NCBI GenBank assembly: GCA_963770375.1
Contig: CAVYPM010000014.1
Location: 1-64,000, forward strand
Origin: DASVBE01 sp963770375
GTDB lineage: Bacteria > Actinomycetota > Actinomycetes > Streptosporangiales > Streptosporangiaceae
Direction: 5' to 3'
DNA: 64,000 nt
The position numbers and the translations under genes are program-made. The notes below the pieces were generated by a model that ran no database searches, had not been told where the DNA came from, and saw only the letters and a program-made list of their open reading frames with translations. Below are positions 54,979 to 63,750 of this stretch, in pieces. Position 1 is the stretch's first letter, and each line of letters opens with the position of its first letter.

Positions 54979-55316
54979 ATGCGGGGTGAGGAGCTGAAGG
55001 GGCATCTGGACGCGATGCTGCTGGCTGCGCTGGAGGGCGGGCCGCGGCACGGTTACGCGGTGATCGAGACGCTGCGGCAGAGCACGGCGGCAAGCTGGAC
55101 CTGCCCACCGGCACGATTTACCCGGCCCTGCGCCGCCTGGAGCAGGCCGGCCTGATCACCGGATCCTGGTCCGTGGTGGCCGGCCGCCGCCGCCGCGACT
55201 ACGAGCTGACCCCCGCGGGCCGCCAGGCCCTGTCCGGCCGCCGCGCCGACTGGCGGGACTTCTCCGCCATGGTCACCGCCGCCCTGGAAGGCAGCCCATG
55301 GCCCAGCCCCGCCTGA
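54979..55316 (+). pseudogene. PadR-family regulator, one frameshift
   Basis: A ~113-residue PadR winged HTH: MRGEELKGHLDAMLLAALEG, GPRHGYAVIETLRQ, then after a missing base near 55084, GGKLDLPTGTIYPALRRLEQAGLI, and the wing VVAGRRRRDYELTPAGRQAL. The ATG follows the operator palindrome directly, so the mRNA may be almost leaderless. It overlaps the next gene by 19 bases, the common PadR/membrane-protein pair. Confidence 0.85.
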
Positions 55317-55891
55317 TTACCGGCTACCTGTCGGCGCTCTCGGCGCAGTTGCCCGCCCCCGTGGTGGCCGAACTCGCCGACGGGCTCGGTGAGACGCACC
55401 TGCACTACCTGCGCCAGGGGCTGGACCCCGACGCTGCCGCCCGGGCCGCGGTCGCCGAGTTCGGCGAGCCGTCGCTGGTCATCGCCGGGTTCGCGGCGGT
55501 CAGCCCGGCCCGCCGCGTCGCCCGCCGGCTGATGGCCACCGGCCCGCTGGTGGGCGCCTGCTGGGCCGCCGCGCTGATCACCGGCCGGGCCTGGGCCTGG
55601 CCGGTCCAGCCCGCTGTCGTTCTTCTGGCTGGCCTGGTCCTGCTGGCCAGCATCGGGCTGATCGTCTCGGCCGTGGCCGGTCCCGGCTACCGGTCCGTGG
55701 TCCGGGCCGGCCTGGCGGGCTGCGCCGGCGTCACCGCGCTGGACGCGTTCCTGGTCAGCGCCGTGCCGCTGACCGCTCCCGCGATCGGCTGGCTCACCAG
55801 CCTGGCCCTGGCCGCCAGCCTGACCCGGCTCATGTTCAGCGCCCGCAGCCTCCGCTGGTGCCTGGCGGACGCGGCCTTCAACCTCCGCTGA
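55298..55891 (+). CDS. Membrane protein paired with PadR (DUF1700/permease-prefix-like)
   Basis: A 197-residue protein. The N-terminal ~65 residues form a soluble helical domain (LITGYLSALSAQLPAPVVAELADGL, DPDAAARAAVAEFGEPSLVIAGF) typical of proteins co-encoded with PadR. Four membrane helices follow. It probably transmits or responds to envelope conditions; the role is not known. Confidence 0.78.
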   Translation: MAQPRLITGYLSALSAQLPAPVVAELADGLGETHLHYLRQGLDPDAAARAAVAEFGEPSLVIAGFAAVSPARRVARRLMATGPLVGACWAAALITGRAWAWPVQPAVVLLAGLVLLASIGLIVSAVAGPGYRSVVRAGLAGCAGVTALDAFLVSAVPLTAPAIGWLTSLALAASLTRLMFSARSLRWCLADAAFNLR

Positions 55892-55918
55892 GCCGCGGCT
55901 CTCAGCGGCCGGCTCCCG

Positions 55919-56212
55919 CTAGCCCGGCGGGAGCCTGGAGTCCATGGCGCCGGCCCGGGTTACCTGGCTGGGCAGCAGGCGGGCGGGCGGCATCCGGCCG
56001 ATGCGGCGGACTTCCGCGCCGGCCGCCAGGGTGATCACCAGCTCCGGCCTCGATCCGGGCGGCTGGATCCCGCCCGGTCGCGACGGCGTAACGGTCAGCA
56101 GGAAACCGCCGTGGCCCAGCCGGACCGAGACGACGATCAGCTCGTCCTGGCCGTCCGCCAGCACGATCAGGTCGCCGGCCTCCAGGTCACCGGGCAGAAC
56201 CACATCGGGCAC
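55919..56212 (-). CDS. Hypothetical protein
   Basis: A 97-residue beta-rich protein (VVLPGDLEAGDLIVLADGQDELIVVSVRLG) without recognised family. A fairly AT-rich stretch upstream (GTAATAGCTACTAC, 56224-56237) may be its promoter or operator. Converges with the PadR-linked gene. Confidence 0.6.
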   Translation of the reverse strand: MPDVVLPGDLEAGDLIVLADGQDELIVVSVRLGHGGFLLTVTPSRPGGIQPPGSRPELVITLAAGAEVRRIGRMPPARLLPSQVTRAGAMDSRLPPG

Positions 56213-56326
56213 AGATCATGACAGTAATAGCTACTACAACCTTTGTCATCATCCGACCTGACCGGCCGGTGAACGCCCGCCTAACCGGCCCCGAACACGA
56301 AGCCCCGTTGCCCGGCCGGGTCAGGG

Positions 56327-57067
56327 TCAGGCCGGGTCAGGTATCGCTTTCCGCATGATGCGAAGGCCGTGCAGCAGCGCGTCGGTGCCGTCCTGATCGA
56401 GTACGCCGAAGGCCGGTGCCATCAGCTGCTCGGTCATCTCGTTGGCCCGGCGGAGCCGGACCCGGTCTTCGTCGGTCACCACCGGGACGTCGCCGGGCTC
56501 CCAGCCGAAGTTGAAGAACACGTCGGGCCGGCTGAGGTAGTGCGCGGCCTTCGGGTCGAGGCCGCACGCTACGACCGCGAGCAGATGTGCCCCGCCGCGG
56601 AACTCGCGCAGCACCGTGACCAGCTGCATGGCCCGGCCCGGGGTGTCCGGCGCGAGCGGCTCGGCGGCGATACCGGCGAACAGCGGCAGCCCTACCGGGC
56701 TGGCTGCGTCCCGCACGGCCTCCGCCGCCACGCAGAACGCGGGCAGCCCCGGCAGCCCGGTCAGATGCCGCCGCCCGAAGGCGGCGCAGCACTCCAGGTA
56801 GGCGCGCATCCCGTCGCGGGGCGGCACGATCGCCTTGGCCGCGTTCCAGCGCCTGTCGATCAGCTCCGGGTTGAAGTAACCGAGCGCGCTGTGCACCACG
56901 CTGGCGTCGGCGTCGCCGAACACCCCGGCCCGGCCCAGCAGGTAGAACTGGAAGGGGCTCAGTCCGAGCTCGGCCGCCTTGGCGGTGGCCTCGGCCTCGA
57001 AGTAGAACAGCCCGCCGAGCTGGCTGATCAGCGGACCAGCAGCAGCAATCAGGTCGTCGGCCGGCAC
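56327..57067 (-). CDS. SCO6745-family protein
   Basis: A 246-residue protein of the actinobacterial SCO6745 group. Family-like segments are FYFEAEATAKAAELGLSPFQFYLLGRAGVFGDADASVVHSALGYF, GMRAYLECCAAFGR and FFNFGWEPGDVPVV. Start at GTG 57067 (VPADDLIAAAGPLI). Biochemical role unknown. Confidence 0.85.
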   Translation of the reverse strand: MPADDLIAAAGPLISQLGGLFYFEAEATAKAAELGLSPFQFYLLGRAGVFGDADASVVHSALGYFNPELIDRRWNAAKAIVPPRDGMRAYLECCAAFGRRHLTGLPGLPAFCVAAEAVRDAASPVGLPLFAGIAAEPLAPDTPGRAMQLVTVLREFRGGAHLLAVVACGLDPKAAHYLSRPDVFFNFGWEPGDVPVVTDEDRVRLRRANEMTEQLMAPAFGVLDQDGTDALLHGLRIMRKAIPDPA

Positions 57068-57242
57068 GGCCGGAGCATAGCAAGGCGCGCCGACGCTGAT
57101 CGCCCAGCAGCTGTTCCGGCCTCGCATCGTCGACGCGGAGGAGGAAGAAGCCCTCGGCGGCGAGGACCTGTCGATCATCCACCGGCGCCGCGCCAGCTCC
57201 GGCTCGCCCGGCGACTGACCGCCCGGGCGGCTCCTGCTGCTC

Positions 57243-57854
57243 CTACTGCGGGCCAGCGCCGTCCCGCGCGGCCCGGGCCTCGTCCGGGCGCTGGTCCCAG
57301 CCGTGGAACTTGGAGAAGTCGCCCGCGTCCCAGGCCTCGCGCAGCCCCGGCGTGCTCAGGTCCCAGTCCGGGCGGGTCCCGGCCAGCGCCGAACGCAGGT
57401 CCCGCCACAGGTCGTACACCGACGGCCGGCCCCAGAACCAGTAGCCGTTGTAGATCGTGTGCACGACGAGGCCCGGCTTGAGCACCAGCGTGTGCGGGAT
57501 CATCGGGTTGTTCTGCGGGTCGGTGTACTCGGCGATATCGAGGTCCTGCTGCACGATGCGCCCGGGGTCGGACAGGAATGTCCACTGCGCCCCGACCGAG
57601 TTGCGGAACTCCTGCAGCGTGTGATGCTCGTCCGTGGCGATCGTGACGACCTGGGTGTAAGCCACCTGGATCTTCGGCTGGAACGCGGCCAGCTCGAGGT
57701 GCTGCTGGTGCTCCTTGGGGCAGTAGTGACCACGCGCGAGCGTGAGGATCATCGGGTCGCCGCCCTGCAGCTCGCTGAGCGACCGGACGGTGCCGGTGTG
57801 GTCGGGCAGCGAGTAGTCGGGAAACGTCGCGCCGGGCACAATGTCGGAACGCAT
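57243..57854 (-). CDS. Peroxiredoxin-like (AhpC/TSA) protein
   Basis: A 203-residue thioredoxin-fold protein. The peroxidatic Cys is in ARGHYCPKEHQQHL (~residue 51), and the fold is supported by GATFPDYSLPDHTGTVRSLSEL and the late cis-Pro-like NNPMIPHTLVLKPGL. A resolving Cys is not evident, so it would be of the one-Cys kind or need an external thiol. Start at 57854 (MRSDIVPGATF). Confidence 0.82.
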   Translation of the reverse strand: MRSDIVPGATFPDYSLPDHTGTVRSLSELQGGDPMILTLARGHYCPKEHQQHLELAAFQPKIQVAYTQVVTIATDEHHTLQEFRNSVGAQWTFLSDPGRIVQQDLDIAEYTDPQNNPMIPHTLVLKPGLVVHTIYNGYWFWGRPSVYDLWRDLRSALAGTRPDWDLSTPGLREAWDAGDFSKFHGWDQRPDEARAARDGAGPQ

Positions 57855-57943
57855 GGCGGGCCGCCTCTCTGCAGCGTCGCGGGCCGTCCCAGCCAATCAT
57901 GGCGCACGCGCATTAAGGATTACGGTGGGCCCGGCGCGGGCCG

Positions 57944-58898
57944 CTAACCCAGCAGCCCGGTCACGTAGCGGGCCATGGCGTCCGGGAGGCCGGCCGGCTG
58001 CCGCCGCGCGGCGGCCTCGCTGACGGCCGACAGGACCGCGGCGCTCGCCCGCGCAGCCCGGCGCAGGTCAGCGGCGTCGAGGACGGCGACCGTGGCCTCG
58101 ATGCCCGGCGGCAGGCGGTCCGGGTCGTGGTCCAGGACCTGGGACAGCCCGTGCCACGGGTACAGCGCGCCCTCGGCGGCCGCCCACAGGGCCCAGATCT
58201 GGTGCCGGGCCGCGTGGAGCTTGTCGTGCGCCTCCCACAGCGAGCCGCGGCGCAGGTACTTGGCGGTGTCGGCGAGGGCGCACCAGCCGGAGAAAGCCCA
58301 CTCGCGGATCTGATCGGCGGTGACCGCGTCGGCCCTCCGATGCCCGTCACCGGCTGGGCCGGGACTGGGGCTCGCGGGCCGGCTGGGCGGCCCGGCGCAG
58401 GCCGGGCGGCCGCGCCGCCTGGTACAGGGACACGAAATCCGGGGCCGCGGGGCCGCGGCGCACCTCGGGCTCGGCCATGATCGCCAGGTCGAGCTGGGTG
58501 CCGTCGCCGAACTGGGCGAAGATCCGCCGGATGAACCGGTCCGGCGGCCCGGTCCGGTGCCGCAGCACATCGATGACCGCGCCGAACCCGGGCAGTGCCG
58601 CAACCAGCTCGTCCTCGATCGCCAGGACCTGCCCGGCACCGCCGCGGCCAGGCTCGCAGCCGAGCCCCAGCGCAGCGTCGATGTCCGAGAGGGCGTCGGC
58701 CGCGCCCCGGCCCAGCGAGCAGCCCACCGACAGCGAGGTCACCAGCGGCGTGGCCGCGCTCCAGCCGAGCAGCCCGGACATGACCCGCCGCTGCGCGGCC
58801 AGTTCCCCGGGCAGGTCAGCGAGCCAGGCGTACCCACCAGCCGCGCCCGTGCTGGTATCCCCCGTGCTGGTATCCGCAGTGCTGTTATCCACAGCCAT
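57944..58898 (-). pseudogene. Nucleotidyltransferase-domain protein, one frameshift
   Basis: The N-terminal two-thirds carries a minimal nucleotidyltransferase motif (VGCSLGRGAADALSDIDAAL; G-S plus D-x-D) and FGDGTQLDLAIM. A shift at roughly 58355 moves the frame to DAVTADQIREWAFSGWCALADTAKYLRRGSLWEAHDKLHAARHQI, the helical domain usual in aminoglycoside-nucleotidyltransferase-like proteins. Corrected length ~317 residues. Substrate unknown. Confidence 0.75.
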
Positions 58899-59033
58899 CC
58901 CCTGCCCTGTGGGCTATCCGCCAAAGCCTGCTTCCGGCGATCGCGCCCCGGGCGCCCGGCCCGCGTTTGGGCCGGCCGGGCCGGGTAGGCGGCCAGGCGT
59001 ACTACCGCACAGACGCGGACCGAGGTGATTCAG

Positions 59034-59246
59034 ATGCCGTGGTGGGGCACCGTGCTCTTCCTGGCGGCCGTTGTGCTGGCGATCTGGGGATTCATGTCCA
59101 TCGTTGGCTTCAGGACCCGGACGCTCACCAGGAAAACGGACCGCAGGGCCGAGGACCTGTACCCGAACTACGCCGGCTCGGAGCGCGAGCGGCACCGCTA
59201 CGCGCACGGCCACGGCGTACGGCGCGATGACGACCCGCCCGGCTAG
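59034..59246 (+). CDS. Small single-pass membrane protein
   Basis: A 70-residue protein with one membrane helix (residues ~4-26, WGTVLFLAAVVLAIWGFMSIVG) and a charged tail (TRKTDRRAEDLYPNYAGSERERHR). ATG at 59034 with a GAGGTG site. Converges with the acetyltransferase gene, overlapping by four bases. Function unknown. Confidence 0.7.
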   Translation: MPWWGTVLFLAAVVLAIWGFMSIVGFRTRTLTRKTDRRAEDLYPNYAGSERERHRYAHGHGVRRDDDPPG

Positions 59247-59764
59247 CGGAGTTCGCCTTCCAGCATTCCCATCCGGTACATGTCGTACCACTTGCCGTCG
59301 CGGCGGAAGACCTGGCGCAGGCGGCCTTCGTCGACGAAGCCGACCTTCTCGTAGATGTGGTGCGCGGACTGGTTCTCGGTGACGACGTCGAGCGAGATCT
59401 TGTGCAGGCGCATCTTCTCGAAGCCGTACCGGCAGATGGTCCGCATCGTGTCGGTGCCGTACCCGCGGCCCCAGTACTCCTTCTCGCCGAGGTAGATGTC
59501 GAGCTCGGCGCAGCCGGTCTCGGGCTCGGCCCCGCGGAGCCGGACCGCGCCGATCAGCACGCCGTCGCTCAGCGCCTCGGCCCCGAACATCAGGTCGCTG
59601 AACCCGTTGCGGGGGAAGTCCTCGAGCCGCTTCCGGAACCCGGCCAGCGACTGCAGGTAGCCCTCGTCCATCCAGCGGACGACCTCCGGGTCGCCCACCC
59701 ACCGCCACAGCGCCTCGGCGTCTGACGGCTCGATCGCCCGCAACTTCACCAGTTCCCCGCGCAT
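59243..59764 (-). CDS. RimJ/RimL-type GNAT acetyltransferase
   Basis: A 173-residue GNAT enzyme: VKLRAIEPSDAEALWRWVGDPEVVRWM at the N-terminus, acetyl-CoA loop YWGRGYGTDTMRTICRYGF (~residue 98-116) and NQSAHHIYEKVGFVDEG. Complete and in the normal size range for RimJ/RimL-like enzymes that acetylate protein N-termini or small molecules. Confidence 0.9.
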   Translation of the reverse strand: MRGELVKLRAIEPSDAEALWRWVGDPEVVRWMDEGYLQSLAGFRKRLEDFPRNGFSDLMFGAEALSDGVLIGAVRLRGAEPETGCAELDIYLGEKEYWGRGYGTDTMRTICRYGFEKMRLHKISLDVVTENQSAHHIYEKVGFVDEGRLRQVFRRDGKWYDMYRMGMLEGELR

Positions 59765-59836
59765 GTTCCCGGCCAGCCCTTCGTTCCTGATCAGCGTTTT
59801 CGAACCAGCCAGGGTCGCATGCTCCAGGCGGCCCGC

Positions 59837-60760
59837 TCAACCAGAAATAAGGCTGGTGAGGCGCTCGGTGGCCAGGCAGGAGACCAGGCAGCGCTCCTTG
59901 GCGTTGCCGGTCAGCTGGGCGGTCCAGGTCGTCAGGCCGCCGTCGCCGAGCTCGGCCCGGCCCTGGTCCGCGGTGATCAGCAGGGCGAAGCCGGCGTAGT
60001 ACCCGCGGGCCCGGGTGCGGTCCGGCTGGTCGGTCAGCAGGGCCGCGCGGCCGGCCAGCGCGGGCCGGACGGTGTCGGCCAGCCGTTCGGCGAGCACCGG
60101 GCTGTCCATGACCGACAGCTCGATCCGCGGCTGCCGGTGCGGGATCAGGGCTTCCAGCACGTCCAGCCAGTAGGACAGGTGCCGGATCAGCAGGCCGGCC
60201 TCGGTGCGGCCAGAACCGGTGTCCCGGGCACTGGAAACCAGCGCGAACAGGCGGAAGTGCGCAGCCGCCCCGGGGCCGAAGACCTGGGCGCGCAGCTGGC
60301 GATGGCAGGCGGCAAGGTCGCAACGGCCGTCACTCGGCTGGCCGCGCCGCCGGGTCGCGGCTTCGAGCGCGAGGACGTTGGTGGAATCGCTGATCACCTC
60401 GGTGCCGCGGACGGTGCTGACGACCCGGTTCTGGCTGACCGGGCCGACCGCGCGGCAGGTGCCCAGCGGCGTCACGGGCGACAGCTCGACCCCGGCGAAC
60501 TCCGGCGGGAGCAGCTGCCACAGCCGGTTCTCCACCGCCGCGAGGCGGCGCGGGTCGCACGCCGCGGGCCGGACGAACCTGTCCTGCTGCCAGCGGCGCA
60601 TCAGGTCGGCGGGCGTGGCCTGGCCGGCCCGGGCCCGGGCCACGTCGATCAGCAGGCTCTGCAGGTCGGTGCGCGGCAGGCCGCGTTCCAGCGCTTCCCT
60701 GGTGCCGGCCGGCAGGGCCCGCCAGATTCGCTCGGCCGCGCGGTCGTGTTGCTCGGGCAT
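59837..60760 (-). CDS. Hypothetical protein
   Basis: A 307-residue protein with a helical N-terminal region (AERIWRALPAGTREALERGLP), then a mixed alpha/beta body with conserved-looking LSPVTPLGTCRAVGPVSQNRVVSTVRGTEVISDSTNVLALEAA and HFRLFALVSSARDTGSGRTEAGLLIRHLSYWLDVL. It reads as a genuine gene, but I do not recognise the family. No membrane segment. Confidence 0.7.
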   Translation of the reverse strand: MPEQHDRAAERIWRALPAGTREALERGLPRTDLQSLLIDVARARAGQATPADLMRRWQQDRFVRPAACDPRRLAAVENRLWQLLPPEFAGVELSPVTPLGTCRAVGPVSQNRVVSTVRGTEVISDSTNVLALEAATRRRGQPSDGRCDLAACHRQLRAQVFGPGAAAHFRLFALVSSARDTGSGRTEAGLLIRHLSYWLDVLEALIPHRQPRIELSVMDSPVLAERLADTVRPALAGRAALLTDQPDRTRARGYYAGFALLITADQGRAELGDGGLTTWTAQLTGNAKERCLVSCLATERLTSLISG

Positions 60761-60823
60761 CTGGTCACTGTGGCAGGCGACCGGGCCGCGCCGGGAACGG
60801 TTTTCCGGCCTGGGCCACGGCGG

Positions 60824-61384
60824 TCAGCCGCGGAGCTGATAGCGGAGATAGACGAAGCCGCTGCGGAAGCGGTGCTCATCCAGCAGGCCGAGCTGGGTGC
60901 GGACGCCGTCCGGCAGGGCCCGCTTCCCGCCGCCGACCAGGACCGGGACGAGGTACAGCTGGCACTCGTCGACCAGGCCCGCGGCCATCGCCGTGGCCGC
61001 GAGCGCGGCGCCGCCGACCGTGATGTCGCGGGCCGACGACTCCTTGAGCGCGCTGATCGCGGCGGGCTCGAAGTCCCGCTCGATCCGGGTCCGCGCGCTG
61101 TGCGGCGCCTGCAGGGTCCGGGAGTACACAACCTTGTCGGCCGCCCGCCAGATCTGCGCGAACTCCCGGCTCGGCGCGGCCTGCTCCGGGCCGGTGGGGA
61201 CGGTCTCCCAGTAGACCATCGTCTCGTACATCCGGCGCCCGTAGAGATAAGTGCCGACCGGGCGCTCGGTCTCGTTGACGAACGCGTGCACCTCGTGGTC
61301 GGGCTCGGCCCACCCGAACTTGCCCTGCTCGTCCTCGATGTACCCGTCGAGCGATGCGATCGCCGAGTAGATCAGCCTGGCCAT
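60824..61384 (-). CDS. Dihydrofolate reductase (RibD C-terminal) family protein
   Basis: A 186-residue protein of the RibD_C/DHFR-like family: IYSAIASLDGYIEDEQGKFGW, YLYGRRMYETMVYWE, the NADPH-site ITVGGAALAATAM and ECQLYLVPVLVGGGKRALPDG. Members reduce pterin-like or unknown substrates. ATG at 61384. Confidence 0.9.
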   Translation of the reverse strand: MARLIYSAIASLDGYIEDEQGKFGWAEPDHEVHAFVNETERPVGTYLYGRRMYETMVYWETVPTGPEQAAPSREFAQIWRAADKVVYSRTLQAPHSARTRIERDFEPAAISALKESSARDITVGGAALAATAMAAGLVDECQLYLVPVLVGGGKRALPDGVRTQLGLLDEHRFRSGFVYLRYQLRG

Positions 61385-61471
61385 TCCCACCTCCGCCGTG
61401 ATCGGGCGTTACCTGCCGCGCAGGCAGGCCGCATAGGTAGGACTGGGGGCAGGGGCCGGGCTCATCGGTAT

Positions 61472-62269
61472 CTAGCGCGTCACGGCCCAGCGCCGGGCGG
61501 GGAAGTCGAAGAGCCAGTCCGCCTGGCGGATGGTCGGGTAGCCCAGGATGAGGTCCATCGGGTAGTCAAGCGTGCTGTTGACACCGGACAGGTCGACCGC
61601 GACAACCTTGTGGCTGCCGAACGCGCGCTGGCCGATGACCGGGCCCGCCATCCGCAGCAGGGGCGTCTCGGCCTGCTCCCCGTGGGCATCGGTGCCCGCC
61701 GACGTCCCGATGGGCTCGAACAGCCCGGGGTGGCCGAGCCAGAAGTCGCGGTTCACCACGGTGGCACCCGCACCCGTGTCCCAGCAGGCCAGCCCGCTGA
61801 CGCCGGGCCAGTTCACCTCGACGTAGGGGTGCCCGCGACGGCCGGTCAGGAGCTCGTGCCCCGCCTCGCCGCCCGGGGTCTCCAGGTCCAGGACCCCGGC
61901 GGCCAGCCGGAAGTGGCAGCGGTGCCGCCCGAGTACGTCCATCCCCAGCAGGTTGCCCTGGCCGCTCTCGCTGCGCGTGACGTCGAGAGCGGGTATCCGC
62001 AGCGGCCCGGCGACCAGGTCGGTGACGGTCACCACCGGGTCGGTGACCTGGCCGCCGAAGGCCGCCGACGAGCTGTCCCCGTGCACGGGGCTCAGCGAAA
62101 GGGTGTACTCGTCGGCGACGAGCTGGCTGCGCGCGGCGCCGGTGTCCAGGAGCATGCGGTACGGCCGCCCCGCGACGGTGGCCTCCACCAGCACGCTGGC
62201 GAAGTCCGGATCGTCGGGGTCCGGCTCAACGATCAGCGGCACCTGGCGCACGGCTGGGAGTCTAGCCAC
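61472..62269 (-). CDS. Retropepsin-like aspartic protease with two DTG motifs
   Basis: A 265-residue protein with two aspartic-protease signatures, MLLDTGAARSQLV (~residue 42) and ACWDTGAGATVVN (~residue 160), each followed by the hydrophobic-Gly element of the fold (NLLGMDVLG and LILGYPTI). This gives a two-lobed single chain instead of the usual bacterial one-lobe retropepsin domain. No signal peptide or membrane segment. Starts at GTG 62269. Confidence 0.8.
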   Translation of the reverse strand: MARLPAVRQVPLIVEPDPDDPDFASVLVEATVAGRPYRMLLDTGAARSQLVADEYTLSLSPVHGDSSSAAFGGQVTDPVVTVTDLVAGPLRIPALDVTRSESGQGNLLGMDVLGRHRCHFRLAAGVLDLETPGGEAGHELLTGRRGHPYVEVNWPGVSGLACWDTGAGATVVNRDFWLGHPGLFEPIGTSAGTDAHGEQAETPLLRMAGPVIGQRAFGSHKVVAVDLSGVNSTLDYPMDLILGYPTIRQADWLFDFPARRWAVTR

Positions 62270-62281
62270 GCAGCGCAGCGC

Positions 62282-63154
62282 TCAGGCCCGGGCCGCGGCG
62301 CGCCGGGCGGTGACCAGGGCCGCGACCGTGCTGGCGCGGATGGGGCGGCCGAGCCGGCCGTACATGGCCTGGTACTCGCGTTCCAGGGCCTGCCGCTGGC
62401 CCGGTGACAGCCGGGCCCAGAACGACAGCGTGCGGACAAGGGCGGTGAGCTCATCCGGCGTGTGCTCCAGGAGCATGGGCCTGAGCGCAACCTGGACGTC
62501 GCCGAACAACGGGCCGGCGTAGTCCTGCGCGAGGTCGCAGCTGCCGAGCCAGGCCCAGGCCTGCGAGACGTTGCCCTGGCGCTCCTCCACCCCGGCGAGC
62601 GTGGCGTCGAGATCCCGGTAGACCGGCCAGTCGGCAGCGATGTCCGGGGCCACCTTCGCCAGGGCCGCGAGGACCGCGTCCTGGTCGTCCTTGCTGCGCG
62701 GCTCCTCGAGCCCGAAGTACTGCACGAGGGCCAGCGTCCCGCCGGCCACCAGCACGTCCGCGGCCTTCTGCCAGCTGATCCCGGGGTCGATCCAGTGGAA
62801 CGCGGACGCGCAGAACACCGCCCTGAACCGCCCGCGCGGCAACGGAGCGTCCTCGAACCGGGCGCTGACGAAGTCCACCTGCCCGGCGCCGGCCAGGTTC
62901 TGCCGGGCCAGGGCGATCAGGCTCGGCCCGGGCTCGACCGCGGTCACGTGCAAGCCCCGGGCGAGCAGGCCGCGGGTCAGCTGGCCGGTTCCGCAGCCGA
63001 TCTCGAGCACGGGGTCGCCGCGCCCGATCCCGGCGACCTGGCAGGCCTGGTCGATCAGCTCGCCGGGATAGGCCGGGCGGTGGCGGTCGTACTCCGCCGC
63101 GACCCCGTCAAAGACCGTGCCGTAACGCCGGGCCGTGGCTCCTGATGAAGGCAT
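62282..63154 (-). CDS. SAM-dependent methyltransferase (class I)
   Basis: A 290-residue class I methyltransferase: FDGVAAEYDRHRPAYPGEL, motif I VLEIGCGTGQLTRGLL (~residue 48-63), VTAVEPGPSLI and ASAFHWID. The C-terminal ~120 residues are typical of the actinobacterial group with this signature (HTPDELTALVRTLSFWARLSP). It starts 12 bp upstream of the aspartic-protease gene's start region on the same strand, so they may be co-transcribed. Confidence 0.9.
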   Translation of the reverse strand: MPSSGATARRYGTVFDGVAAEYDRHRPAYPGELIDQACQVAGIGRGDPVLEIGCGTGQLTRGLLARGLHVTAVEPGPSLIALARQNLAGAGQVDFVSARFEDAPLPRGRFRAVFCASAFHWIDPGISWQKAADVLVAGGTLALVQYFGLEEPRSKDDQDAVLAALAKVAPDIAADWPVYRDLDATLAGVEERQGNVSQAWAWLGSCDLAQDYAGPLFGDVQVALRPMLLEHTPDELTALVRTLSFWARLSPGQRQALEREYQAMYGRLGRPIRASTVAALVTARRAAARA

Positions 63155-63260
63155 GCCGCCGATCCTAGGCAGCTACCTGACGGCTGGTGCCGAGGATCGC
63201 GGCGAGGGTGCCGAGCGCGCGATGCATTGACAGCCGTCTATTCATGGCAGATGCTACTCG

Positions 63261-63278
63261 CATCGACAGATGTCTATG
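63261..63278. promoter_or_regulatory. Imperfect palindrome upstream of arsC, possible ArsR-type operator
   Basis: CATCGACAGATGTCTATG matches its reverse complement at 14 of 18 positions and resembles ArsR/SmtB operator half-sites (ATCGACA / TGTCTAT). A TTGACA lies at 63227-63232. Located 74 bp before arsC. No intact arsR is in the window; a 26-codon frame MNRRLSMHRALGTLAAILG on the minus strand could be a relic of one. Confidence 0.4.
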
Positions 63279-63351
63279 CGAAGGACGAAAGTCAACCGCC
63301 GCCGAGGTCACGGCGGCCCCGCTCACCGGCTAACGAGCAAAGGCAACCGTC

Positions 63352-63750
63352 ATGACCGGTATCCCCGAAGTGCTGTTCGTCTGCACCCACAACGCGGGCC
63401 GTTCGCAGATGGCCGCCGCGCTGCTCGACCACGAGGCCGCGGGCCGGGTCCTGGTCGCCTCCGCCGGGTCGCAGCCCGCCCGCGAGCTCAACCCCGCCGT
63501 CGTCGCCGCCATGGCCGAGCTCGGCCTGGACATCTCCCGCGAGTTCCCCAAGCGCCTGACGACGGACCAGGTCCAGGCCGCCGATGTGGTCATCACGATG
63601 GGCTGCGGTGACGCCTGCCCCGTCTACCCCGGCAAGCGCTACCTCGACTGGGACCTGCCCGACCCGGCCGGGCTCAGCCTCGACGAGGTCCGCCCCATCC
63701 GCGACGAGATCGCCCGCCGGGTCCGGGACCTCATCACCGAACTGGCCTGA
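63352..63750 (+). CDS. arsC: Arsenate reductase (low-molecular-weight phosphatase type)
   Basis: A 132-residue enzyme of the LMW-PTPase/ArsC class: P-loop VCTHNAGRSQMAAALL with nucleophile Cys (~residue 11), the second Cys region in MGCGDACPVYPGKRYLDWDLPDP (two further Cys for the disulfide relay) and the catalytic Asp in DLPDP. It reduces arsenate to arsenite using thioredoxin or mycothiol. The exporter and regulator usual in ars operons are not next to it. Confidence 0.9.
   Translation: MTGIPEVLFVCTHNAGRSQMAAALLDHEAAGRVLVASAGSQPARELNPAVVAAMAELGLDISREFPKRLTTDQVQAADVVITMGCGDACPVYPGKRYLDWDLPDPAGLSLDEVRPIRDEIARRVRDLITELA

Noticed and set aside
56224..56237. A fourth PadR operator (GTAATAGCTACTAC)
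   Set aside because: It lacks the central GTT and correct arm spacing of the three sites at 54907-54978.
59819..62407. An 862-codon open frame on the plus strand
   Set aside because: It runs antisense across several convincing minus-strand genes (hypothetical, DHFR-like, aspartic protease) and is low-complexity Arg/Gly/Ala-rich.
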